Assembly (NCBI RefSeq): GCF_030867095.1
Contig: NC_081824.1
Coordinates: 395,264,829-395,328,828 of the forward strand
DNA length: 64,000 nucleotides
Direction of reading: 5' to 3'
Source of the DNA: Alligator mississippiensis
Lineage: Eukaryota > Chordata > Crocodylia > Alligatoridae
Position numbers and translations under genes: made by a program. This document shows, one piece after another, positions 34,607 through 45,366 of this stretch; the stretch's first letter is position 1, and each line of letters opens with the position of its first letter. The notes beneath the pieces are model-generated. The model was not told the DNA's origin, made no database searches, and worked only from the letters and a program-made list of their open reading frames with translations.

Positions 34607-36574
34607 CTGTGTTGTCTTCAGCAATATATGGCTTCATGCTGGTATGCCACAACAAAATCCTGTTGAGGACAGGTGGCACAAGAACTGCTGGACATTTGCT
34701 ACTTTTCTTTGGTTTTCTTGCAAGCTAATTTTATCTTCTTGTTCTTGGTGAAGCATGTCTGGGTCTCTCATGTGTGACTCCTCTCCTCTTGCTTACCCTT
34801 AGTGTAAAGTAGAGTCTCCAGATAAATATTACTAACCTAAATCAAAATGAATGTTATACACATTTCACAGGAATACAGGATATTTACTATCTGGCCAATT
34901 AATTCATTATAAGAATTGCAGTGTCTAGGCATGGGGCATTTGCATTTGACTACACTAAACCCCATGCAATCTAACCTTCATATAAAAGAGTTCTCAGAAG
35001 CTTTACTAACTCGGATTTGATTACATACGCACTTCTATTCCCAGAAGCCATAGAAGTAGATGATAAGTATCCTAACTAAACCAGATTCCTCATTCAAAAA
35101 TGTATTTGAAGAAGAAAGGACTTAAAAACAAACAAACCATACAAACTGTGTGTGGGGGGGGTTAATTTGTGGTATCTGTTCAAATGACACATTTCACAAT
35201 TCTGAATTTAAATGTTCAGCCTTTAGATTTCCTTTTCCCCATTTATCCTGCTATCATCTTTTATTAATTTGATTTCTACTAAATGATACAACAAAATCAG
35301 CAATACTTTTCTCATTTTTTCACCCTTCAAAACTTTCACCCTTCGAAAAGGTATGAAGTGACAAAAAATATAACAAAACGATGTGCCTTTGCCATCCTGT
35401 AATTTTCTCTAATTCTTAAAGTTACAGTTTCAGTTTTAATTTTTCCTCTTGCTACTCCTTAACTCTTCAAAGTTAATAAGAGAGACTTAGTCCCTAGAAG
35501 TTCCTGTCCCACAGTAAACATACACAGGGATGAAGCAGACCATTTATAATGCAGGCCACCCAAGCGTAACTGTGAGCAGCTTGTACAACTTAATCCGCAT
35601 TTCTAAAATGGGAGAAAAACTGCAAACAGGCAAGTTTAGGAGAAATTTTCACCTAGTGGATGAACAAAATTAAGCTTGGAAACAGGCATCGCCTTTCCTC
35701 TCCTTTGTGCAACCATAAACATTTCTACGGTGGCACAAAGGCCAAGCAAACAGACATCAATACCTCTTCTTGCATCACACATGCCCAACATAGCAGTGGG
35801 GGTGTTTGCTTTGTATCAGGACAGTGTGGGTAGTTGGAGCTGCCTGTGCTCTCCAGCTGCCCTGGGCAGGTACTCTGGAGGCCAGAGGGGCCTGATCCTG
35901 TATACCCCAGGAGTTCATGGGCAGGGTCAAGCCACTCAGACTCCTGGAGTACATGGCCAGCTTTCCCTACTTACAGACAATGTACCCCAAGGAAAATCAG
36001 GGCTTATTTCGGTAAGCAGGAAAAGCTGAGGTTTGCCTTCTTACTAAGACATGCCCCAACATTTTCAGGGGAATGTCTCAGCTGGGCAGGCACTCCAGAG
36101 GTTTGGGGGCCTGAACCTGCCTGGAAAATCCTGGAATTCATAGGATTGGGCCCCTTGAGACCCGGGAGAACACATCACTCATTCTCTTGCAGCATGAACG
36201 AGCAGGACAACAAGAGACTTGTGTTTTGCCCAGTGAAGCAGAACAGCTGTCCTAGGACACATCCTGGCTGAGCCAATTCACCTCATTTGGCAGTGTCTGT
36301 TATATAATTGTAGCCAGTTTAAATTATTTAAAAATAAAAGTCTAATACAGAAATTGGAGAAATTTTAAATCCCTTTCTAGAGCCTTGTGAGCTGTTTTTT
36401 TAAACCCAACTAAACCATTCTCAGTTAAAACTTAGACTAAAAACTTAGTGTTTCCACTATCCTAAACATAAAAAATATAAATAATAAAACATTAAAGACT
36501 AACTTAGTTCTAACGTTAGTCTGAAAGAGGACTCTGCTGTTGTTTCTCGGTAACTTTGCAGAAAAGCTGAACAT
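34607..36574. other. Intergenic, with a repeated GC-richer patch
   Basis: AT-rich apart from 35820-36180, which holds the diverged direct repeats described separately. No gene recognised. Confidence 0.5.
35864..36180. repeat. Pair of diverged direct repeats
   Basis: tgggcaggtactctggagg ... gggcctgatcctg ... caggagttcatgggc ... gagtacat at 35864-35955 resembles tgggcaggcactccagagg ... gggcctgaacctg ... tggaattcatagg ... gagaacac at 36083-36175, about 220 bp further on. Origin unknown. Confidence 0.45.
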
Positions 36575-37121
36575 TAGGGCAGGGATGGTGACTGCATCAC
36601 CTCCACTGGAAGTGTATTCCAGATTTTGGTTATCTGTACGGAAAAGAAGTTTTCCCATATGTCTAGCCTAAACTTTTCCCCGACTAGCTTGTGCCCATTG
36701 GTCCTTATCCTCCCAGGGGGTGCTTTTCTGAAAAAGTTGCTGTCCCAGATCCTGGTGTTATCCCTTGACATATTTGTAGGCGGCTATCAAGTCACCCCTC
36801 AGCCTTCTTTTACTCAGCCTAAACAAACATAGGCCCTGAAGTCTCTCCTCATAAGGCCTATCCCCCAGGTCCTTGATCATGTGCATGGCCCTTCTCTGCA
36901 TCCTTTCGAGCTTGTCCAGATCCTTCTTGAAGTGTAGTGCCCAGAACTGGACACAGTACTCCAGCTGTGGCCTCACTAACACCTAATAGAGGGGGAGGAG
37001 CACTTCTCTGGATCTATTGGTGACACATCTGCTGATGCACGCTGGAGTTCTGTTTGCTTTATTGGCACCTTCATCACACTGGCAGCTCATATTCATCCTC
37101 TGGTCAATTGTCACCCCCAGG
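36575..37121 (-). mobile_element. CR1 LINE fragment (ORF2 C-terminus), degraded
   Basis: Reverse-orientation CR1 sequence. On the minus strand it reads [44 protein letters not shown], then [14 protein letters not shown], and after a frame change GRIRTNGHKL and RLDIWENFFSVQITKIWNTLPVEV. Frame breaks and truncation at both ends make it a dead copy, intermediate in decay. Confidence 0.88.
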
Positions 37122-37335
37122 TGTTGTATTGCAGTGGCTATAATTGCTATAATTGCTTATAATGAATCTTGCTATGATTTATTTTTCATAATATTTTAAT
37201 CAGTCATTATTATTCTGTATCAAATATTAAAGAACTATGGAATTAACTATCTATTTTAAATTTCCTATTGCTTAGCATATTTGACCTATTGGCCTCATGA
37301 TTTTAGAACTTAAATTTGGTATAAGAAAAATGCCT

Positions 37336-38150
37336 ATGTAAGGTGTGTGGTATGTCTGGCATGTTTGAAAAGAGGTTATGAAAGAATGAATGATGTATGC
37401 GACAATGCGAGTCCTCTCTCAGCAGGTGAATATAGCCTTCTGTGGTTTAACAGTTAAAGGTTGCAGCAACGTTGAATCAGCAGTTAAGGATTACCAAATA
37501 CTAAATCATGCTGTACCCTGACAGCTGAAAACTACAAGCAACAACCTCCCTGAAGATTGCAGACCGCAAAGCCAAAAGATCACATCGTACCAATCCCAGC
37601 CTGCCAACAGGACAAGGAGGATGACCTTCACATCTGACTCAGCAGAAGCCATAGGCTTGTATGGACAGCTATCGCTATAAAGTATGAACACAAAGAAAAG
37701 GGCTTGGGTCTGTCCACCTGCAAGAAGGAGTTTTGGGCACATCCAACAAGAGCTGACTCCATTCCTTGAGGCTGGTTTGGCTGGACACCAGACTTACCTA
37801 AGCAACTTTAGAACTTGGTAACACCTTAATCTTTGCAGGACTGTCTAATTATCTGTGTGTGTGATTGTTTCTTTTGTATGAATGAATGAATGAATGAATG
37901 AGTATGTATGGGAATGAGTGAAGCATATAACCTTACTGTTCTTTATTCTTTTTATGTTGATGTTTTATGTTCCAATATTGTGACTTATCCCCTAATAAGA
38001 TTCCTGCTTGTTTTTAATTCACACTATATGCCCTGTATGGACAACACAGGTCCCTTTCATACGCAGTGCCAGTCAGTGGACCACCACCCATCGTATAGGT
38101 ATGGTGAGGGCTCATCCTTCCCAGATGAAGGACCTGGAACTTGTCCCTGG
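37336..38150 (+). mobile_element. Possible LTR-like sequence
   Basis: Promoter-like tataaagt at about 37676 and aataagattcctgc at about 37994 (a poly(A)-like signal) lie in an unusual non-CR1 block abutting the CR1 insertion. The overall look recalls an old ERVL-type LTR, but I could not define TG...CA ends or a target duplication. Confidence 0.2.
37880..37900 (+). repeat. GAAT microsatellite
   Basis: Five tandem GAAT units, continuing as degenerate gtatgtatgg. Confidence 0.85.
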
Positions 38151-38154
38151 TTTT

Positions 38155-39783
38155 TTTTCATAGATTTCATAGACATTAGGGCTGGACGGGACCTCGGAAT
38201 ATCATCGAGTCCAGTCCCCCGCCCAAAGGGCAGGAAGTCAGCTGGGGTCATAGGATCCCAGCAAGATAAGCATCCAGTTTCATCTTGAAGGTGTTCAATG
38301 AAGGCGCTTGAACCACCTCCGGTGGCAGGCTGTTCCAGAACTTGGGGGCTCGGACAGTAAAGAAATTCTTCCTTATGTCCAGCCTGAAACGATCTTGTAG
38401 TAGTTTGTGACCATTCGACCTCGTCATCCCTTGGGGCGCTCTGGTGAACAAACGTTCCCCCAGATACTGGTGGTCACCCCTGATAAACTTGTAGGTGGCC
38501 ATCAGATCACCCCTGAGCCTGCGCTTTTCCAGGCTAAAGAGCCCCAGGGCTCTCAGCCTGTCATCGTAGGGTCTGCTTCCCTGACCTCTGATCATGTGCA
38601 TGGCTCTTCTCTGGACTCTCTCAAGCTTCTCCACATCCTTTTTGAATTGTGGAGCCAAAAACTGGACGCAGTACTCCAGCTGCGGCCTCACTAAGGCCGA
38701 GTACAGGGGGAGAATGACGTCCCGGGATTTGCTTGAGAAGCATCTATGGATGCAAGCCAGCATTTTGGTCGCTTTACTAGCCGCAGCATCGCATTGCAGG
38801 CTCATGTTCATCTTGTGGTCAATGATGACCCCCAAGTCTCTTTCTTCCATAGTGCTAGCCAACATAGCACTGACGAGCCTATAAGGATGCTGCAGGTTTT
38901 TTTTCCCAAGGTGGAGAACCTTGCATTTATCGGCGTTGAACACCATCAGATTCTCGTCCGCCCACTTGCTGAGCCTGTCCAGGTCAGCCTGGATCATCCG
39001 CCTGTCTTCTGGTGTGGATGCTTTGCCCCAAAGTTTGGTGTCATCTGCGAACTTGGCCAGTCCGCTTCTGACTCCAGTGTCCACATCATTAATGAAGATG
39101 TTGAACAGTATGGGTCCAAGGACAGAGCCCTGAGGGACCCCACTGGTCACTGGACACCACAATGAGTGACTTCCATCAATTACTACCCTCTGGGTCCGAC
39201 CCCGGAGCCAATTTTCCAGCCAGTGGATCGTGGAGGACCCAAGGCGACAATTGGCCAGTTTCTCCAAGAGATGATCATGGGACACCAGATCGAAGGCTTT
39301 TTTGAAGTCAAGATATATGACATCAATCTCATCTCCCTTGTCCAGGTGATAGGTCACCTGGTCGTAGAAGGAAATGAGATTGGTCAAGCAAGACCTACCC
39401 GCAACAAACCCGTGCTGGCTATCCCTTAAGATGTTGGCGTCGGCCAGTCCATTAAGGATGGCCTCTTTAATAAACTTTTCTAAGATCTTCCCCGGGATAG
39501 AAGTCAGGCTGATGGGCCTATAGTTAGCCGGATCCACTTTCCTCCCTTTCTTGAAGATAGGCACCACATTGGCCTTCTTCCAGTCTTCGGGCACTACACC
39601 AGAGCGCCAAGAGTTTTCAAAGATCCGCGCTAGAGGCTGGGCTATGATGCTCGCCAGCTCCTTGAGTACCCTGGGGTGAAGATTGTCAGGGCCGGCTGAC
39701 TTGAAGGTATCCAGCTTCTCAAGATGTTCCTTCACGAAGTCAGCATTAATGGAGGGCAGGGGATCACCCTCACCCGGACTTCC
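38155..39783 (-). mobile_element. CR1 LINE, 5'-truncated, young copy
   Basis: A non-LTR retrotransposon in reverse orientation. Its 3' end is at the left with the tail catagatttcatagac (repeats of TATGAAATC on the element strand), then a short 3' UTR, then ORF2 reading right to left. Homology stops near 39783, inside the region before the reverse transcriptase, so the endonuclease and ORF1 are missing. The frame is open throughout, which suggests recent insertion. A second, shorter copy of the same subfamily lies inverted at 40407-41065. Confidence 0.92.
38248..39735 (-). pseudogene. CR1 ORF2 C-terminal fragment: reverse transcriptase (495 codons open)
   Basis: The translated fragment has the non-LTR reverse-transcriptase blocks in order: SAGPDNLHP (13-21), YRPISLTS (72-79), QHGFVAGRSCLTNL (107-120), motif A YLDFKKAFD (141-149), GVPQGSVLGPILFN (199-212) and the catalytic FADD (229-232). 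The CR1 C-terminal domain follows ([25 protein letters not shown]) and it ends FKMKLDAYLAGIL. There is no stop or frameshift. It lacks the N-terminal endonuclease and any promoter, so it cannot act as an autonomous element. The open frame continues a little upstream of 39735 without an ATG. Confidence 0.9.
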
Positions 39784-39784
39784 C

Positions 39785-40280
39785 GTTGAACCTCATCTGA
39801 TTGTTTACCTTAAGCTGCCTAAAAGTAGACCAGGAGAGGCACCTACTGCTCCCAGGAACCATGCAGGGAACCCAATGTAAGTAACTGGGGTGGGGGTAGG
39901 GGTACCCCAACGTGGGGATTGGGGAGTGGCTAGTAGGTTTGTGGTGAGGGTTGGCAGGGCTGGGAGGGATTGGTGAGTTTCGGTGGTGGACAAGAGGGGT
40001 AGGGGTGCTAAAAATAGCCTAGCCAGGGTCAGGAGGATGGGAAGAATAGCTTCTGGTCAAGCAGCTGCACTTTCCCAGCCCAGGCCTGTGCTGCAAATGC
40101 TTGCAGGCATTACAGAGATAGTTTAACCCTTTCCTAGATTGAGTAAACCTTTCTCAATCAAAGTTAATTCATCTCATCAGGTGCAGTAACTTAGATTGGG
40201 TGCTCCATTTTGTGGGCAATTTAAGCCCTCTGAATGCCTACATGATTGGGCATTTAGATTGACCTTATCTGGTTAGTTTA
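39785..40280. mobile_element. Short element related to the 16.6-17.9 kb composite
   Basis: In reverse it contains caatctaaatgcccaatcat, gcattcagaggg, cacaaaatgg and taatgcctgcaa, matching 16602-16760. The remaining GC-rich, GGGGT-rich part matches 17640-17900. It lies between the two inverted young CR1 copies. Confidence 0.45.
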
Positions 40281-40406
40281 AAGGATGAGCTCCCCTTAAA
40301 CTAACAGGGTACCAGAGTGTCCTAAACAATGTCCAGGATTTGGTCCAATGGGTAATTGTTGCACAGCCTCTCTGTAACAGTGACCAGGTAGAAGGGGAAA
40401 ATATCC

Positions 40407-41065
40407 TCAAGATGAACATGAGCCTGCAATGCGATGCTGCGCTAGTAAAGCGACCAAAACGCCGGCTTGCATCCATAGATGCTTCTCAAGCAAATCCTGG
40501 GGTGTCATTCTCCCCTTGTACTCGGCCTTAGTGAGGCAGCAGCTGGAGTACTGTGTCCAGTTTGGGGCTCCACAATTCAAAAAGGATGTGGAGAAGCTTG
40601 AGAGAGTCCAGAGAAGAGCCACGCGCATGATCAGAGGTCAGGGAAGCAGACCCTATGATGACAGGCTGAGAGCCCTGGGGCTCTTTAGCCAGGAAAAGTG
40701 CAGGCTCAGGGGTGATCTGATGGCCACCTACAAGTTTATCAGGGGTGACCACCAGTATCTGGGGGAACGTTTGTTCACCAGAGCGCCCCAAGGTCGAATG
40801 GTCACAAACTACTACAAGATGATTTCAGGCTGGACATAAGGAAGAATTTCTTTACTGTCCGAGCCCCCAAGGTCTGGAACAGCCTGCCACCAGAGGTGGT
40901 TCAAGAGCCTCCATTGAACACCTTCAAGATGAAACTGGATGCTTATCTTGCTGGGAACCTATGACCCCAGCTGACTTCCTGCCCTTTGGGCAGGGGGCTG
41001 GACTCGATGATCTTCCAAGGTCCCTTCCAGCCCTAATGTCTATGAAATCTATGAAATCCTTGTGA
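40407..41065 (+). mobile_element. CR1 LINE 3' fragment, inverted partner of the 38-kb copy
   Basis: Starts abruptly at caagatgaacatgagcctgc and runs through the ORF2 C-terminus and 3' UTR to the double tail tatgaaatctatgaaatc. It closely matches 38155-38830 in the opposite orientation. It carries small deletions, for example one base near 40440 and about ten bases after gcgccccaag near 40791, which break the frame. Confidence 0.9.
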
Positions 41066-41099
41066 GCGGGGGAGAAAAAGGCATCTATTATGGTAGCTT

Positions 41100-41663
41100 T
41101 AAACTTTAAAAAGGTGGAACTGCACAAAACTGAGGGTGTTAGTTAGAAATGAAAAAGGGTAGAAAAGAGGCTTGAAAACTTTCAGTCAGCTTGAGAGATA
41201 CAATTTAAATGCATGCTGTAGTTAAAAAAAAAGTAAGTGGACCAAAGAAGAAGCATGGTTCAAAGACAAAAAAGATGTTAAGGATTATTAAGAAAGGGTT
41301 TGAAAATAAAACAAAAGATGCCATTATGCCATTCTGAAAAATAATCATATGCTCACACCTTCAATACTGTGTTCAGTTCTGATCTCGCAGGCTCCAAAAT
41401 GATAGAACAGAACTAGAAAAAGTACAGAGACGGGCAATAAGGATGAGGCTTCTGCATGAAGAAAGGCTAAATAAGCTAAAACTTTTCAGCTTGGAGAAAA
41501 GCTGACTCAGGGGGTATATAATAGGGGTCTATAACATAATGGATGGTACAGAAAAAGAAAATAAAAATTTACTACTTATTATCTTTTGTAATTTCAAAAC
41601 AAGGGAGTATACAATGAAAGTATTAGAAACCAGGTTTAAGGCACATGCAAGAAAGCTGTTTTT
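41100..41663 (+). mobile_element. Older CR1 LINE fragment, part 1
   Basis: Decayed CR1 ORF2 C-terminal region. Recognisable pieces are the equivalents of TPSILCSVLISQAPK, KVQRRAI, EERLNKLKLFSLEK and NFKTREYTMKVLETRFKAHARKLFF. It differs strongly from the young copies nearby. It breaks off at ctgtttttcatac and resumes at 42049 beyond an inserted DNA transposon. Confidence 0.75.
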
Positions 41664-42048
41664 CATACTGGGTGCAGCTACACATGCTTGTTGAGCCAAG
41701 TTGGAGCAGCTCCACCTGGCAGGAGCCCCAGGGCATCAGCCTTCTGCCCTGACCTGGCTTAATGTGCTGTGGAGGGGCTGGCTGAGGTACTAGGGTGCCC
41801 ACGCACCCAGGGACCCCCATGCCCCAGCCAGCTGCATCAGCATCTACATGTGTGGTGCTGCAGAGTAAAATAGTTCGCAGCAGGATAGTACTTGTAAATA
41901 CAAGTACTTGCAAATACAAGTTCTAGCCTGCTGCAGAGTTAAATAGTTTCCTGTGGCCTAATAGGGCTGCACATGTAGCGGCAAGACATTTACTGTGGAG
42001 CTAATTATTCTACTCTGCAGTAAATGTCTTGTCTAGATGCACCCAGTG
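41664..42048 (+). mobile_element. Short TIR DNA transposon inserted in the old CR1
   Basis: Ends are inverted repeats: actgggtgcagctacac at the left and gtctagatgcacccagt at the right. Near the right end is a stem with 13-bp perfect arms (41983-41995 and 42018-42030). The same family occurs inverted at 25004-25485. No transposase is encoded, so it is non-autonomous. Superfamily is not settled; I could not define a clean target duplication. Confidence 0.7.
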
Positions 42049-42133
42049 TGTAAGTAATTTGTGGAACTCAGTGCCACAGGATGTTGTAGAGGCTAACAAT
42101 TTAACCAGGTTCAACAATTTCATGCATGGTAAG
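42049..42133 (+). mobile_element. Older CR1 LINE fragment, part 2
   Basis: Continues the frame broken at 41663: gtgtaagtaatttgtggaactc then tgccacaggatgttgtagagg, the conserved CR1 segment that reads VxNLWNSVPQDVVEA in relatives, then a match to LTRFNNF. It is cut again near 42133 by a second inserted element. Confidence 0.7.
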
Positions 42134-42335
42134 ACCATGAGTGGGCACATCAACATGAGGCACTGACTGTGCAGTAGCTGAAAAATACTATTCAATAGTG
42201 TGTCACAGTACCAACAGTGCTAATATGCTGCTGTGCAATATTATTAGGCTACTGTGCAATAGCATCGCTAAGAAGGCATTTGCCGGTGCTACTGTGCAGT
42301 AACTCTGGTTACTGCATATTTATTTAGTATTTAAT
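42134..42335 (+). mobile_element. Short DNA transposon related to the 34.4-kb element
   Basis: Starts gtgggcacatcaacatgagg and contains the core attattaggctactgtgcaat plus tactgtgcagtaac and a tail catatttatttagtatttaa. All have direct counterparts in the element at 34356-34606. It interrupts the old CR1, and the right end is unclear next to an A-run at about 42341. Confidence 0.5.
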
Positions 42336-43154
42336 TATACAAAAAAAAAACAACTATGAAAGCATGGGATCTGAACATTTTCTTTCCTCCTATGTTCAGA
42401 ATCTGGAACCTTCAGGCCCTCAGGGACACTATTACTTAAAACAATCTTACTTCTGATGTACTTCAGAGAAAGCCAGTGAACAGAAGATGCCTAGAGACCT
42501 TAGGGATGCCACAATCATTTGTGGTAAGACAACAGGTAAGTAGAGTTCCTTAAGGAGGACACTGAAAAGGTGTCAGAGAAGGCATTCAGTCTTAAGAATC
42601 TAAAATCTTTGATTATATCAAAAAAGGCCCAAGTGATAGCTAGGGAAATAGTGATGGCAGAAACACTGTTGTACCATTTACAAGTGGAAATGCTTCTTTC
42701 CTTTCAACAGATTGTACTCCTGAGAACCTCAGTCTCACTGGCCACTTATTCTCTGTATATTCCTCACCAACCTCCACTATATACCAGCAGCAGAAGACCC
42801 ACTGATCCTTCAACACGTTCAAACTTCTCTTATTAATAACACATGCTCATTAGCAGCAAGTGTTCCCAGCCAAGGCTTCTTGTACCCTGAGTAACAGGGA
42901 GAACAACATGCTATAGGAGATGTCTGGCTTTGATCCCTTTAATCTCCATGACAGTCCACTTCCACTCATTTGTGGTGAGGTAACAGGCAGTTTGAGTTTG
43001 ATTGGGTACAGTTGCATTATAGCAGGTATAATGCAACTTCTGCTTCAAGTTTTGCACCAAACGCCACATGGACCAGACTGCTGGGAGAGCAAGGCAGTCT
43101 GACCATATCACCCCTCTCAAAACCTCATTAATTTTTCCCTTTTCCTTTTCCTTA
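42336..43154. other. Intergenic, nothing recognised
   Basis: May include further decayed CR1 3' sequence after the A run at 42341, but no match is convincing. Confidence 0.45.
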
Positions 43155-43162
43155 ATCACATT

Positions 43163-44456
43163 GGCTAGGGACATACATTACACATAAACCAATTGAAGTG
43201 ATCAGAAACTGGTTTAAACCTGTAACAGAACAAACATTCAGTGCACATAAACCAGTAAAAAAATGGCCAAACCAGTTTGAGATAAACCTGGTTCAGTGTA
43301 GTATCAGACTTAACTGATTTGGCTCAAACCGGCTTATGCAATGCTTGTCACAGACCCCTTGATGGTTTAAGTTAAAACAGACTCCCCCAACATCCCGGCA
43401 TGCTCTCTGGACTGGGCGGAGTTCTGCTCCAGTGAACTGGGCTGGCCCCTCCCCTCTCCTCTTTAGCTAAAGCAGGGGCAGTGTATGGCCAGCCGCTGGC
43501 CAGCTATGGCCCCTGAGGCAAATTCCACCCTCCATCTCCTCTCTCCACCCCCTCCATTGGCAAACCCTGGGGACCACAGCTTGGGTTTGCCAGCCAAAAC
43601 CTCACTTCCACAGCTTGCCTGCAGCCAGGCAAGGATGGAGTTAATACCTTCCTCTATCCCCTCTTTCCCATGGAACCCCTGGGGGTTTGGCTGCAGTCTC
43701 TATGGCTTGCCTGCAACCAGGCAGGGATGCACCTGTGAGCCCAGAGCTAAGACCTACAGGAGCAGACTGAGAGGTGGGAAGTGTTGGCAAAGACCTGACA
43801 ATCATCACACACACTGGAGAAGTAGTTAAGGGAAGTTGCAGACAGCTTCACCAAAGAATGCAGAGAGCTACATACCTAAACAAAGCCTTTCTGAAGGCCT
43901 GGCTGTAAGGAGACACACTGCCCTCAGAATTAGTAAGAGCAATTCTTGTCTTCCTGGTTTACATTTTAAATTTAGACTAAGTTGTGTATGCTGTGTTTTA
44001 CTGGGCTGTATCTTAACTTAGGTGAAGATTTTTAGTAGTTCCCTGTGGTATGCCTTGCAAATTGCTATGTTCAATACATGCTTGCTTCAGAGAAAGGACT
44101 TTTTCCCCATCCCCACTCCTCAGTCTGGCAGCAGCTGCCCCCCTATCCCTCCAGGCTGGTGGCTACTATCGTGTGTATCATGCTAGCCCTGGCTGGTGCC
44201 TGGCCACACCCACTCTGCTCCAGCAGAGAGGGGTGAGAGCCTTGGACAGTGTCTCCCCTTTGGCTGCCAGTGGCTGGCAGGCATGCTTTAGTGCCCCCAG
44301 CTTCTGGCTTGAGCCACTGCAGACATGTAGCTGTGTTTCCTGATTTAATAGAGCATGTCTGTCCAGTTTTTAATCAGTTCAAGCTGTACAGCTTAGACTA
44401 ACCTGCAAAGAGTGACTCAATTCAGGCTCAGGCTTTTTGAATGTCTGTCCCTAGCC
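43163..44456. mobile_element. TIR DNA transposon (1.29 kb), hAT-like
   Basis: Left end ggctagggacatacatt and right end aatgtctgtccctagcc are 17-bp inverted repeats with one mismatch. Flanks atcacatt (43155-43162) and atcaagtt (44457-44464) match at 6 of 8 bases, compatible with a decayed 8-bp hAT duplication. The GC-rich middle has no recognisable transposase. Homologous left-end sequence occurs at 19446-19600 and, reversed, at about 29872-29919. Confidence 0.65.
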
Positions 44457-44679
44457 ATCAAGTTCATGTCTCCCAATTTTGTCCCAACCCCCTTTGCACT
44501 GATTGTCTTTCCTTTTGTTTCATCATTTTTCTCTTCTGGTTGTTTGTTTTGTTTGTTTTTTCATTCCTGGTTTTCTTTATTGCTGCCCTTTCTGCTAGGA
44601 ATAGTCTCCCAGAAAAAAAACTGCATTAAATTTAATTAAACTATATTTCCAGCAGTGACCAGTAATAGATGTTTTTTTA

Positions 44680-45366
44680 AGCTTCTGCATAGGGCCATCT
44701 GTGTGCTACTTCAATTTCTAAAAAGTATGAAAAAAAATCCTTTCAATAGCAAACTAGGATCGTGCTTGTGATCCCATGGAATTCCAGGCCAACGCTCCTG
44801 GAGAAACCCCCGGCAGGTGGAGTGGTCCCTGGGCTGCAGAGCGGGAGTGGGGGAGAGGGGGGCAGGGGCTGATGCCCCCCTCTGCGGCATCTGCAGCCCC
44901 CCCGCAGGTGGCACCCACCCACAGGCACCCAGCTTGGGTGGTCCCGAGGGGCACCGCAGCTGCGGAGGGAAGCACCAGGCTCCCGCACAGCTCAGGCAGG
45001 CAGATAGGCTCTAGGGGAGGGGAAAAAAAAAGATCAGGCTCACTGCTTTTCTTGGACAGATCCGCTTTCCCAGGCTGCTGTCAGGCTGCCTGCAGGGCCT
45101 CCTTCAGAGCCATGGAGCTTCATGGAGCCCAGTGCTTCACTCTGCAACTGGTAGAGCAGCAAACTCCTTGAAGGGGTTTTAATTTGCTGCGCCTCAAGTC
45201 ATTTAAGATACATTAAGCCACTGGATTTCCTACAGCGACTGGAATTAATGCGAATACGCTGCTGAGGTGTGCAAACACTGTCACCATTAAAGCGGTGCAA
45301 AAGCATTTAGACCACTTTAAAGTTTCGTGCACACATGCCCCTCAGTTCGCCTACACACAGCCATAG
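44680..45366. mobile_element. Possible GC-rich DNA transposon
   Basis: A GC-rich block (44770-45020) with palindromic strings (cccctctgcggcatctgcag) is followed by ctttaaagtttcgtgcacac and gcctacacacagcc. Sequence of this kind is typical of TIR elements, but I could not pair both ends. Confidence 0.25.

Noticed and set aside
38407..39429. Plus-strand frames of 87-139 codons across the CR1
   Set aside because: Antisense shadows of the CR1 reverse transcriptase frame.
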